From a virus, in IMG/VR virus record IMGVR_UViG_3300025168_000647, positions 1 to 24,312 of that record: a stretch of DNA of 24,312 nucleotides. One strand, given 5' to 3'. The notes below the pieces were generated by a model that had not been told where the DNA came from, did no database searches, and saw only the letters and a list, made by a program, of their open reading frames with translations. This document shows positions 13,613 through 20,552 of the stretch, in pieces; position 1 is the stretch's first letter, and the number at the start of each line of letters is the position of its first letter. The position numbers and the translations under genes are program-made.

Positions 13613-14545
13613 CTATCTAAACAATGTTACATGTCCTTGCATGCTGACAACCTTAGTTGATCTATAGGTGGTCCCCCTGATCGTCCATAGGTAAACACCG
13701 TCAGGCACATAGGCAAGGCCTCCATCTCCCAACCACTTGTCACGGGGGTCATAGCTCTCCCACACTACAGCACCCCATCGGTTGTAAACCCTACACTCCC
13801 ACTTCCACCAGCAATCAGGCTTTGTAACAGGCCTCCACGTATCGTTCACGTAGTCACCGTTAGGGGTAAATACGTTGGATACGTATATGCACGGGTCCTT
13901 GCAGTCGTCTACGTTGGGTGGCTCAGGTGGTGGAGGTCCATATGTGTCTGTTGTGTCCGTTGTTTCTACAGGCTCCCAAGGCTGTGGTTCGTTAGGCACG
14001 GGAGGCGGAGGAGGTCCACAGTCGGCCTCCATAGAAAACTCCAACCAACTGTTCGGTATGTTCTCGTCTGGGTAGTCGCAACCTGCAATGCCTGCGCTGC
14101 TACCGTCTAACGTCTCACTGTCGTTGATCTGCCAGACCGTGATGACCATGCAGTCTTCCATGAATATACCTTCCTGAAGAGCTTGCACCCAGCATTGTAG
14201 TGTGCCGCTTCCAGCCAAAGGCGTGTCTTCGACAATATTAAAGGCTATGGTGTCTCCAGCCTGGAAGATGTTGTCGGGGCCCTGCCCCATCTCAAAACCA
14301 GGAAAGTCTAGAGGGTAGAGCAACAGCATCCAGTCACCTTGAAAGCAAGGCCAAGGACTCTCGTCTTGAGGAGGGTTGAAGCCAAGGGCTAGGATAAACT
14401 CTCCAATGCTGTCAGACTCAGTGCAGCATGCACCTCCGTTAACAACCATCATGATGTCAGTAGATATAGGATCGAACCCTAAGATCTCTATGTCACACTG
14501 CCCGTAGCTGAGCAGAGGTATGAGGAAGAAGATAAGTTTTTTCAT
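13613..14545 (-). CDS. Secreted protein with T9SS type B (gliding-motility CHU_C-like) sorting domain
   Basis: A 310-aa protein with a signal peptide (residues 1-15, cleavage before Q16). It has a Cys-containing N-terminal region (~16-176), a Pro-rich linker (~177-212, runs of PPPP), and a C-terminal domain at ~220-310. The C-terminal domain shows the type B T9SS signature: YVSNVFTPNGDYVNDTWRPV, VYNRWGAVVWES, VPDGVYLWTIRG and the final HVTLFR. The family knowledge is that this domain targets proteins to the Bacteroidota type IX secretion machinery, often for surface attachment. The N-terminal region matches nothing I recognise. The ATG overlaps the stop of the M43 protease gene (ATGA), so the two are co-translated, and a joint surface function is plausible. 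The tRNA follows. Confidence 0.85.
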   Translation of the reverse strand: MKKLIFFLIPLLSYGQCDIEILGFDPISTDIMMVVNGGACCTESDSIGEFILALGFNPPQDESPWPCFQGDWMLLLYPLDFPGFEMGQGPDNIFQAGDTIAFNIVEDTPLAGSGTLQCWVQALQEGIFMEDCMVITVWQINDSETLDGSSAGIAGCDYPDENIPNSWLEFSMEADCGPPPPPVPNEPQPWEPVETTDTTDTYGPPPPEPPNVDDCKDPCIYVSNVFTPNGDYVNDTWRPVTKPDCWWKWECRVYNRWGAVVWESYDPRDKWLGDGGLAYVPDGVYLWTIRGTTYRSTKVVSMQGHVTLFR

Positions 14546-16299
14546 TCCTTAGGGCATGGGCCAGTACTTGCCAACATCAGCAGCAGGTCTTGGATATTTA
14601 CAACATTGTCATCGTTTGGATCGGTATAGCATGCACCAAGGCATCCCATATCTACAAGCAACTCAAGGACGTCGGTATTGCCTATGTATCCGTCACCATT
14701 GTAGTCCATATTGCACTGAGACAGTGAGTTACAGAACTCAAACTCAATGACAGAGAACTGAAGGCCGAAGCCTGTGTTTACTAGAGTATCAAGCCCCACG
14801 GTAGCAAGGACTCCATCGCCTCCAATATCACAAACCCCATCATTGTCGAAATCAACCGTACAGAAGCCATCTCCTGCAGTATCTTCTATCTCAAATACAT
14901 AGCAGTCATCAAAGATACAGGCGGAGTAGTAGAAGGTTTCATTGCTGCTCGTTCCGTATCCTCCATCAGACAGCAAAACCTCATCATCGCTGTCTCTCAG
15001 CTCCCAAGACGTCTCGTTGCCAAAAACATCGGGAGTCACCCATACTTCCATAAGGTCGCCTTCTATTATGTCTAAAGCCCACCAAGATGCGTCGTTGTCT
15101 GCAAACTGATCAAGGCTGGAGATTGTTTGAACGGTAAACTCCTCTGCACCCTCTACGTATACCGCCTCAAAGAATACCTGAGTAGATCCAGGTTGTAGAT
15201 CATACAAAGAAATCACTTCCTGCGGCCCGTTGCAAAACATCTCTACATCTACAAGCGGAATGGTCTGCGTGCCTTGATTGATTACGTCAACCCAAATGTC
15301 TTGATATGGAGTGCACCACTCTTGTTGATAGTAAGCAGCCCCAGCAGTCACATCGAAGTCTACGACAGGCACACAAGCTAGGTTGTCTACAAGGCCCTGT
15401 CTGCTGCCCTGAAGCATCTCGTGCATACGCTCAGCCTGCCCCACAGTAAATGCGTCCTTACAGGTCTCAGAGGTATAATCCATAAAGTTGTTTACCAAAG
15501 CGCCTGGACATACACCCCCGTCACATTGAGCTGTTGAGTTAGAGAGGGTGGTTGGAGTGTCACATACTTGATCCCCTTGGGACTCACAGTTACTTTCTGA
15601 AGTGCATGAGGATGTGTTGGAGAACGTATGCCACAAAGAAAGGTGGTGCCCCACTTCGTGAACCCCTGTAAACCCCAACGTCCTTCCTGGTTTCTGTACT
15701 CCAACCGTACCTGTAGCGTTGTATAGTACAACCACCCCGTCCCTGCAATCACCTGTTGGGCCTAAGTATGCGAAACCTTGTACCCCGTTGTTCCCGTTAT
15801 TGTCGTTGATCTCTGATACCACATAGTAGTTGATGTACTCGTTAGGATTCCAACAACCTGCAGCTGACTTGAGTTCTGTCTGCTCCCATCCTACTGGATC
15901 AATATTCGAAGGGGTGTTGCCTATGCCTCCAGTCACGTAGTCCTCGTTCCAGCTAGCGTCGTATCGAGTGATACCATTTGTGGGATTGCCATCAGGATCA
16001 CGCACAGCCATGCAGAACTGAATCTTGCTGTCAGAGAACTCTTCGTTCAGCACATCCACCTGAGACAGTATCTGCTCATCAGAAATATTGTTGGGTTCAC
16101 CCGCTCCAGTATGTACAACATGAAACACAATGGGTAGGGTCTGAACCTCTACATCTTCAAGGGTTAAGTCGAATTTCTTTTGAAGCCCCATAACCTGAGA
16201 CTTGGTGTGCATAATCTGGCACTCTTGCCCAAACATCTCATCTAGCTGCACAAACCATAAGGTGATGAGTATGAAATAAATGAATCTTAAATTAAACAT
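14542..16299 (-). CDS. Secreted M43-family (pappalysin-like) metalloprotease with dockerin-like C-terminus
   Basis: A 585-aa protein with a signal peptide (about residues 1-24). The catalytic domain carries the zinc motif HEVGHHLSLWH (H214, E215, H218, H224) and a downstream Met-turn NNFMDY (M273), as in M43/pappalysin-type metzincins. The usual Gly of HExxHxxGxxH is Ser221. The many cysteines fit an extracellular enzyme. Residues ~310-520 are beta-rich accessory domains. The end (~529-583) has two dockerin-like calcium loops: DYNGDGYIGNTDVLELL and DPNDDNVVNIQDLLLML. It has no T9SS tail of its own, but the coupled 310-aa gene does. Likely action is protein cleavage outside the cell; the substrate is unknown. 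Cell-surface remodelling or matrix release during infection is inferred. Confidence 0.85.
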   Translation of the reverse strand: MFNLRFIYFILITLWFVQLDEMFGQECQIMHTKSQVMGLQKKFDLTLEDVEVQTLPIVFHVVHTGAGEPNNISDEQILSQVDVLNEEFSDSKIQFCMAVRDPDGNPTNGITRYDASWNEDYVTGGIGNTPSNIDPVGWEQTELKSAAGCWNPNEYINYYVVSEINDNNGNNGVQGFAYLGPTGDCRDGVVVLYNATGTVGVQKPGRTLGFTGVHEVGHHLSLWHTFSNTSSCTSESNCESQGDQVCDTPTTLSNSTAQCDGGVCPGALVNNFMDYTSETCKDAFTVGQAERMHEMLQGSRQGLVDNLACVPVVDFDVTAGAAYYQQEWCTPYQDIWVDVINQGTQTIPLVDVEMFCNGPQEVISLYDLQPGSTQVFFEAVYVEGAEEFTVQTISSLDQFADNDASWWALDIIEGDLMEVWVTPDVFGNETSWELRDSDDEVLLSDGGYGTSSNETFYYSACIFDDCYVFEIEDTAGDGFCTVDFDNDGVCDIGGDGVLATVGLDTLVNTGFGLQFSVIEFEFCNSLSQCNMDYNGDGYIGNTDVLELLVDMGCLGACYTDPNDDNVVNIQDLLLMLASTGPCPKE

Positions 16300-16301
16300 G
16301 T

Positions 16302-16442
16302 CTATTGCTTTTCTTCATTCCAAGAGTCTTCCCAGAATCTGTAATCAGTTTTATTGTATTGCCAAACTACTGTCTTCCAGTCATTTAGAGAATCTTTCAG
16401 CGAAACCTCCGCTGTAGTCTTTTGCTTCTTCAATTCCTCCAT
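16302..16442 (-). CDS. 46-aa overlapping small ORF, Trp-rich
   Basis: The ATG at 16442 opens a 46-aa frame, MEELKKQKTTAEVSLKDSLN and then a Trp/Tyr-rich end with four tryptophans. It ends at 16302, two bases before the protease start. The first ~60 bases overlap the 3' end of the 96-aa gene in another frame. It is the only frame that fills the 81-base space between the two larger genes. Amphipathic, with no signal peptide; function unknown. It could be a chance frame. Confidence 0.4.
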   Translation of the reverse strand: MEELKKQKTTAEVSLKDSLNDWKTVVWQYNKTDYRFWEDSWNEEKQ

Positions 16443-16671
16443 TTGTCTTTAAGTCTTTGATCATTTGATCTAGTCGCTGTCTCTCAACGATTAGCTCTTT
16501 ACAGTCGGTCGCTGTTTGCTTTATCGACTGCAGCTCTGCTTTTCTAGCGCTTCCGTTTATCTCTGGATCTACGGGCTTTTTGATTTCATCAATCATGTTG
16601 TTGATTGCGATCTCCATAGAGGCCATTAGCCTTTCTGCAGCGTTAGCTGTTGTGAACTTAGCCTTCGACAT
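16381..16671 (-). CDS. Helical hypothetical protein
   Basis: A 96-aa protein predicted to be almost all alpha helix (NAAERLMASMEIAINNMIDE, later QSIKQTATDCKELIVERQRL). It ends in a Gly/Phe-containing tail. I chose the ATG at 16671 (MSKAKFTT) because a longer upstream start would run into the GroES-like gene, which it already overlaps by 14 bases. No membrane segment or known motif is visible. The context between co-chaperonin and protease gives no function. Confidence 0.6.
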   Translation of the reverse strand: MSKAKFTTANAAERLMASMEIAINNMIDEIKKPVDPEINGSARKAELQSIKQTATDCKELIVERQRLDQMIKDLKTNGGIEEAKDYSGGFAERFSK

Positions 16672-17251
16672 ACAAGAAGTCTTCTGATCGGGTCCTGTAA
16701 TATTCCTGCCCGTCAATGGTTATCCTGTAGTCTCGATTCTCTTTGAACCCCACGACATCCCCAACAGCAACGCCTAGATCTTCAATCCAAGGAGCCGTAA
16801 AAGCGACACGACCCTTTGTTGGTAGCTTCTTTTCAAGTTCGATAATTTCGACCACATCAGATTTTGTTTTTAGTTCTTCCTGCTCAATCGGCTCAAGCAA
16901 TGACCATCCAGCCAAGGGCTTTACATCACCATCCTTATTCTTGTAAGCAATAGCTTGATTGTTAATAGTGTGCTCTGGATCATACCTTACTAGGTAATGA
17001 TTGTCGTGACCCGTAAGGACCTGTCCTTCATTCATCACAACGAGATGATGAAAGTAAAGAGTGTCTCCCGCTTCCACCCCTGTGTCATGCCTTAGTGGGG
17101 CGGAGACAACAGGCCCTTCAGTTACTCTGTGCTCAAACTGACTGTTCTCAAAGTTCTTAGAATCTATGTACAGTTCCAAACCACTTTCCGTGGTGATAGT
17201 GTCGTTGATAGCTTTCTCTAGCTCAACAACAAATAAGTCAAGTGTTTTCAT
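16658..17251 (-). CDS. Two-domain GroES-like co-chaperonin
   Basis: A 197-aa protein from the ATG at 17251 (MKTLDLFVVE); a longer start would overlap the Cys-rich gene in full. The C-terminal half (~111-196) closely follows the Cpn10 plan: PLAGWSLLEPIE, KTKSDVVEIIELEKKLPTKG, GVAVGDVVGFKENRDYRITI, GQEYYR. The N-terminal half repeats parts of the same plan (EGPVVSAPLRHDTGVEAGDT, YLVRYD, AIAYKN). The product therefore seems to be a tandem pair of GroES folds, about twice normal length. GroES proteins cap GroEL. Phages such as T4 (gp31) encode their own to fold the capsid protein, so a role with host GroEL in folding the capsid is inferred. The mobile-loop region of domain 1 diverges. Confidence 0.75.
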   Translation of the reverse strand: MKTLDLFVVELEKAINDTITTESGLELYIDSKNFENSQFEHRVTEGPVVSAPLRHDTGVEAGDTLYFHHLVVMNEGQVLTGHDNHYLVRYDPEHTINNQAIAYKNKDGDVKPLAGWSLLEPIEQEELKTKSDVVEIIELEKKLPTKGRVAFTAPWIEDLGVAVGDVVGFKENRDYRITIDGQEYYRTRSEDFLYVEG

Positions 17252-17252
17252 T

Positions 17253-17534
17253 TTAGTATCCTGAAGAACCTGAAGAACCTGATGACGATGTAGACGTCTG
17301 GGGTGCCCGCATTGCAGCAGACCCTCCAGGGTTTTCCCCACCTTGTTTCGATTTCCATTTAGCGCAAAGATACGCGCCTCTCACATTAGCCCCCCAAAAA
17401 GTGCAGTACTTCTGTTGATAAAACAAACAGTTAGAGCAGTTTTTCAAGTTGTTTCCAAGCGCATAGGCTTTTGGTAAAGCTTTTGGTATTCGCTTTCCGT
17501 CTGGGTATTTATTACCCTCTCTTCCTTTAGTCAT
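17253..17534 (-). CDS. Small Cys-rich protein with Gly/Ser tail
   Basis: A 93-aa protein with four cysteines in the order C33-x2-C36-x7-C44-x12-C57 (NCSNCLFYQQKYC, then AYLCAKW). The spacing could bind zinc or an iron-sulphur cluster and resembles small Cys-rich proteins of phages and high-potential iron-sulphur-like folds. The N-terminus is basic, and the last 15 residues are a repetitive Ser/Gly tail (GSSGSSGY). It is located between the 78-aa gene (one-base overlap) and the co-chaperonin gene (one-base gap). The function is unknown; a small virion or DNA-binding protein is possible. Confidence 0.6.
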   Translation of the reverse strand: MTKGREGNKYPDGKRIPKALPKAYALGNNLKNCSNCLFYQQKYCTFWGANVRGAYLCAKWKSKQGGENPGGSAAMRAPQTSTSSSGSSGSSGY

Positions 17535-17770
17535 TAGAAATTACAGTCTAGTTCGGTTATACATGGCATATCATCGACAGCTTTCCAAAGTGTTTGAGAG
17601 TTGTCAGACTCAATGTAAATTAGATATCTATTTTTACCATAGCGATGCAGGTGCTTATCGTCTTGGACGATGGCGCTAACCCTGCCACTCCCAGCCTTCA
17701 TTCCAACATAGTAAGCCATCGCGTCCTTAGGATCACGACCCACCACTATCTTTCTTATTATTCCTTCCAT
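17534..17770 (-). CDS. Hypothetical protein, 78 aa
   Basis: A small mixed alpha/beta protein beginning MEGIIRKIVVGRDPKDAMAY, with a His/Arg/Tyr-rich centre (KHLHRYGKNRYLIYIES) and two cysteines near the C-terminus (CITELDC). It overlaps the DCGC gene by 38 bases and the Cys-rich gene by one base, so it is part of the same operon. It has no export signal. I do not recognise the family. Confidence 0.6.
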   Translation of the reverse strand: MEGIIRKIVVGRDPKDAMAYYVGMKAGSGRVSAIVQDDKHLHRYGKNRYLIYIESDNSQTLWKAVDDMPCITELDCNF

Positions 17771-17909
17771 AAGGGAAAAGTTGATTTAATTTGTTTTGTC
17801 TGCGCTTGCACCCACAATCCGATGTTATGGCTTCAACAGCATCCTTTATTCTAGTGGCCTTTGTGATTCTGGCTATGGTGTCGCCAAGACCTTTATCTCC
17901 GTTTTTCAT
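17733..17909 (-). CDS. 58-aa small protein with DCGC motif
   Basis: The ATG at 17909 opens a 58-aa frame: MKNGDKGLGDTIARITKATR, then SDCGCKRRQNKLNQLFPYGR. The pattern of GLGDTI, a basic helix, a C-G-C motif, then RxxxLNxxFPY is familiar to me from small proteins of marine phages, but I cannot name a function. The start overlaps the stop of the upstream gene as TAATG, and the end overlaps the 78-aa gene by 38 bases. It fills a gap otherwise without a gene, so I regard it as real. Two cysteines and basic residues would suit nucleic-acid or metal binding, which is inference. Confidence 0.65.
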   Translation of the reverse strand: MKNGDKGLGDTIARITKATRIKDAVEAITSDCGCKRRQNKLNQLFPYGRNNKKDSGGS

Positions 17910-18220
17910 TAGTTCAAAGATATGCCACTTCCTTCAAACAGGTCATCCAAGTCAACATCATCGTCTGGACCCTTGTAGCTTTGTCGGATAAAATCCAAGA
18001 TCTCTTCAAGTTCATCCCTGTTGCTTATGTCGTAGCTGTATATAGCCTTGAGCCTGGGCTTGTCGCCCTCGACGTCCTCAAGAATCCCAGTCATCATTAC
18101 TGAAATGACCTCTCCTCTGAGATCATAGTCGTCGATGAGCTGGTCAAGTTCTATGGCCAATCGCTGCACATCGAATAAAAAGCCTTCTTTCTCCATATCT
18201 TTGAGCTTATTGTAATTCAT
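17909..18220 (-). CDS. Acidic hypothetical protein, divergent to the winged-helix gene
   Basis: A 103-aa protein from the ATG at 18220 (MNYNKLKDMEKEGFLFDVQR); a longer start would run into the oppositely oriented gene. It is helical and acidic, ending GPDDDVDLDDLFEGSGISLN. The central part has two helix-strand elements (LAIELDQLIDDYDLRG, LKAIYSYDIS). Its start codon is separated from the rightward gene's start by a single base. A leftward promoter would have to lie inside that rightward gene, and a TATCTTTG element at 18279-18286 is a candidate. The function is unknown. Confidence 0.65.
   Translation of the reverse strand: MNYNKLKDMEKEGFLFDVQRLAIELDQLIDDYDLRGEVISVMMTGILEDVEGDKPRLKAIYSYDISNRDELEEILDFIRQSYKGPDDDVDLDDLFEGSGISLN
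18196..18203 (+). promoter_or_regulatory. Putative -7 box for the rightward regulator gene
   Basis: TATCTTTG matches TAnnTTTG and lies 18 bases before the ATG at 18222, a usual distance for Bacteroidota genes. It sits inside the divergent leftward gene. No TTG element was found 19-21 bases upstream. Confidence 0.4.
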
Positions 18221-18221
18221 T

Positions 18222-18650
18222 ATGCCAAAAAGTAAAGTTTCTAAGAACAAGCTGTTCAGAGAGTTTTCTCGTCTCAACCAAAGATACATCAAAAACAACT
18301 ACCTCAAGGACCTAAAAAGGGTGCTTGCGTCCACACGCGAACAACACAATATCTTTGAGAAAGAGCTCATGTTTATGTTGTGGGCATATGATCTAGAGTT
18401 TTGGACCCTTGATCATGCGGCAGAGGAATATGGGTACAGCAGAGGTAAGATAGGAGATCGGCTTGTATACCCGCTCATGAATGAAGGGTACATATACAAG
18501 CACTTCGATAAGCTTACGCCTTCAGAGACCTACGAGGACCACTTGTTCAGAGATGAAACAAAATTCAACTACAGGGTTAGGTATGCACTAACTCAGAAAG
18601 CAAGGAACATGGTTCAAAGAGTGTACAGAAACTTAGAAGGGGTAGACTGA
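18222..18650 (+). CDS. Predicted winged-helix DNA-binding protein
   Basis: A 142-aa protein, the only rightward gene inside the leftward arm. The N-terminus is basic (KSKVSKNKLF). The core looks like a winged helix: helices EKELMFMLWAYDLEF and LDHAAEEYGYSRGKIGDRLV (a helix-turn-helix-like pair), then LMNEGYIYKHF, and the wing/last helix RYALTQKARNMVQRVYRNLE. MarR-type proteins share the elements LxxxGxI-Y and YxLTxKGxxLV. A role as a transcriptional regulator of the phage is inferred. The orientation and its divergent partner suggest autoregulation or a late switch. Its stop meets the stop of the endolysin gene with no gap, leaving no room for a terminator in between. Confidence 0.6.
   Translation: MPKSKVSKNKLFREFSRLNQRYIKNNYLKDLKRVLASTREQHNIFEKELMFMLWAYDLEFWTLDHAAEEYGYSRGKIGDRLVYPLMNEGYIYKHFDKLTPSETYEDHLFRDETKFNYRVRYALTQKARNMVQRVYRNLEGVD
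18279..18307 (-). promoter_or_regulatory. Putative leftward promoter inside the winged-helix gene
   Basis: On the minus strand: TTG (18307-18305), 18 bases, then TATCTTTG (18286-18279). The spacing is one base shorter than the usual 19-21. It would drive the 103-aa gene at 18220 and those downstream with a leader of about 50 bases. Confidence 0.4.
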
Positions 18651-19130
18651 TTAAAGAGCCTTCCCAAACATCACTTCGTAGTACGTCTTTCCCTTATCAT
18701 CACGACAAGCTTTGAGGCACCGACCACGATTAACGCCATCATAAACGTAAGACACGTGAACCCAATCAGGATTGTCATCATCACCAAACTCCCAAATGAT
18801 TTGATCAAACTCCAGATTCTCACGAATGTACTGGAAGATCTCAGCGTTTGAAACCCTTCCGTATACATCGCCGTCAAGATCGAGTGCTCTTCCTTCCACA
18901 TGCTGACTGCGCTTTGAGCCGCCGATCGCAACATTGAGATCAGCCGAACGATAGCCACTCGACACATATATAGGCTTTCCGAAATGCTCGCGCAAAGGCT
19001 GGAAGATATGCTCTGCAATCGCTTTGAGATTTTCTTGTACCCACTCATCTGGTGTGTTGTCTATGTTAAGGCGCTTTGCCGTGTTGCTTTTTGTCACTTC
19101 TGCGAGTGACAGATTTTTTGATAGCTTCAT
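18651..19130 (-). CDS. M15-family peptidase, probable endolysin
   Basis: A 159-aa protein of the M15_3 type (D-Ala-D-Ala carboxypeptidase / L-Ala-D-Glu endopeptidase-like). The zinc ligands fit H77 and D84 in SQHVEGRALDLD and H125 in DWVHVSY, with E114 (IIWEFG) as the catalytic base candidate; YVSSGYRS is also typical. It has no signal peptide, so release to the periplasm would need a holin or another route. The role is cleavage of peptidoglycan stem peptides at lysis. The stop abuts the stop of the convergent winged-helix gene. The ATG at 19130 follows an 85-base region without a convincing gene. Confidence 0.88.
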   Translation of the reverse strand: MKLSKNLSLAEVTKSNTAKRLNIDNTPDEWVQENLKAIAEHIFQPLREHFGKPIYVSSGYRSADLNVAIGGSKRSQHVEGRALDLDGDVYGRVSNAEIFQYIRENLEFDQIIWEFGDDDNPDWVHVSYVYDGVNRGRCLKACRDDKGKTYYEVMFGKAL

Positions 19131-19215
19131 TGTTGAGGCGTATTAGTTCTGACTCCTTGGCGGGGTCCTTTCTCTTTTTCTTGGTGTTAAAGTAGTGCTT
19201 GTTCAAGCCTACTTA

Positions 19216-19671
19216 TCACGTTATAGCCGCAAAAACCTCAACATCGCATGCACCCCCACTTCCTGTAGCAGCGATCTTATCTATATCGGTCATATCACCC
19301 TCTGCCCCTATGCTGGAGTCTCCCGTTGCATTGGCATCCATCTTAGAGTTGTTCAGTATGTAGCTCTCTCCAGGTGCAAGAAGGACCGCGTACTCTTCTG
19401 ATGACGAGTCGGTTACTTCTACCACCACATCGTTGGACCCATCAAGGTTTGTGATGCGCAGGTATTGCATCCCTGAAGCTAGAACCTTGGACCCTGTGGT
19501 ATGGGCCGCATTGGTGGTTAGCTCAAGCAGGGTGTGCTCTACGTTCTGCGTTACGCTGATGATTCTGTGATACACCTCTGAGATAGATGCGATGCTTTGC
19601 GTTAGCTCAGAACCACGAGACCTACCATTCAGGGTGATGTCTTCTGATATGCTTACTGTTAATGTAGCCAT
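19216..19671 (-). CDS. Beta-rich structural protein, third member of a paralogous group
   Basis: A 151-aa protein opening MATLTVSISEDITLNGRSRG. The central strands QYLRITNLDGSNDVVVEV and EYAVLLAPGESYIL resemble the VYIKNT.../GDWMFFPW and LYVKNL.../GEFCFVPV pairs of the 245- and 133-aa proteins some 16 kb away, and the C-terminus again is a short strand (CDVEVFAAIT). Probably the same small beta-sandwich fold, and so another virion component. It overlaps the upstream gene by one base (TAATG). The similarity is by eye and weak over most of its length. Confidence 0.6.
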   Translation of the reverse strand: MATLTVSISEDITLNGRSRGSELTQSIASISEVYHRIISVTQNVEHTLLELTTNAAHTTGSKVLASGMQYLRITNLDGSNDVVVEVTDSSSEEYAVLLAPGESYILNNSKMDANATGDSSIGAEGDMTDIDKIAATGSGGACDVEVFAAIT

Positions 19672-20552
19672 TAGTTTCTTTTAATAGGTCTCATCCCTCT
19701 GTTGACTGCTCTTTGCACTGGAGGGTTAAAGTCACCATACTCTCTTCCTGGGTAGCTTACGCTAGAACCATCGCTTTTTTCAAAGCGTTGCTGGCCCATC
19801 TGCTCCATCTGCTTGAGTAGGTTCCCAACAGGTGGGTTTCTTTCTCCTTGCTGTGGCTCTGATCTGCTAGTCATCTCTTGATCATAGGTGCCAGCATCGA
19901 GCTGATACTCGCCAGACTCTTTGTTGAACACAACAGGGTAATCAACATCAGTGGAGATAGACATAAACTTACCCATGCCCTGCTCGTCTCTCATGGCAGC
20001 CCCCTCAACTTCACCCCAGCCGTAGTCATCGGAGTACACCTTGACAAGCTCTCCGTTGATCTCCATGTTCACATAGTCCCTTCCGCTAGGGTCTTTCATC
20101 ACTTCCCCTTCATCGGCAACAACCTTGCCTCTGATTGGATCGCCTTGAACTCTTCCCCCTTGTTGAAAGATCTGTCCTGGAACAAGAACGGTCTTGTCTC
20201 CAATCTTAGCTGTTTTGAAATCGTCATCACGAAGCATTTGCCTACCCCCTACATCAACAAGAGGCATCCTTTTATCTGCAATCTGCCCTCTTCCCCCTGT
20301 CGGTAGATAGATTCTTTCTGCACCCGCGTCCTCTAGTTGTTTGAAATCCATATCAGTCATCTCCAGCACATTTCCGCTGTAGTCAGGAAGGTACAAAACG
20401 TAATCTCTGAAGTCCGCATCTGAAACAATAGGCGAAAAGAACTGACCAGCATAAGTCGGTTCTGGTTGCTTACCGCCTTGCTGATACGCACGACCGCCAC
20501 TCATCATTCCCATGACCCCTTTAGGTCTGTTGAATTTCATGCTGTTCATCAT
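19671..20552 (-). CDS. Hypothetical protein with MKFN and YxxGG N-terminal motifs
   Basis: A 293-aa protein starting MMNSMKFNRPKGVMGMMSGG, with AYQQGG shortly after and IFQQGGRV further on. The middle contains GDPIRGKVVADEGEVMKD and many Asp/Gly/Pro turns; the C-terminus is polar and basic (NRGMRPIKRN). The MKFN opening is shared with the 100-aa protein and the GDP-rich pieces with the 209-aa protein. The ATG overlaps the stop of the 209-aa gene (ATGA). It has no signal peptide. It is likely a virion or virion-associated protein, but this is inference from repetition and operon position. No family was recognised. Confidence 0.6.
   Translation of the reverse strand: MMNSMKFNRPKGVMGMMSGGRAYQQGGKQPEPTYAGQFFSPIVSDADFRDYVLYLPDYSGNVLEMTDMDFKQLEDAGAERIYLPTGGRGQIADKRMPLVDVGGRQMLRDDDFKTAKIGDKTVLVPGQIFQQGGRVQGDPIRGKVVADEGEVMKDPSGRDYVNMEINGELVKVYSDDYGWGEVEGAAMRDEQGMGKFMSISTDVDYPVVFNKESGEYQLDAGTYDQEMTSRSEPQQGERNPPVGNLLKQMEQMGQQRFEKSDGSSVSYPGREYGDFNPPVQRAVNRGMRPIKRN

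Noticed and set aside
17252-17341. Longer start for the GroES-like protein (MGKTLEGLL...)
   Set aside because: The extra 30 residues overlap the Cys-rich gene in another frame and look like a shadow of its Ser/Gly tail; the ATG at 17251 fits the operon spacing.
18221-18298. Longer start for the 103-aa acidic protein
   Set aside because: It would lie inside the divergent winged-helix gene; the ATG at 18220 gives a plausible protein.
19066-19206. 46-aa leftward frame with a TTG start (begins NKHYFNTKKKRKDPA) between the 151-aa gene and the endolysin
   Set aside because: It lacks an ATG, overlaps the endolysin start by 65 bases and has no recognisable motif. It could be real but is unsupported, so the 85-base gap at 19131-19215 is left without a gene.
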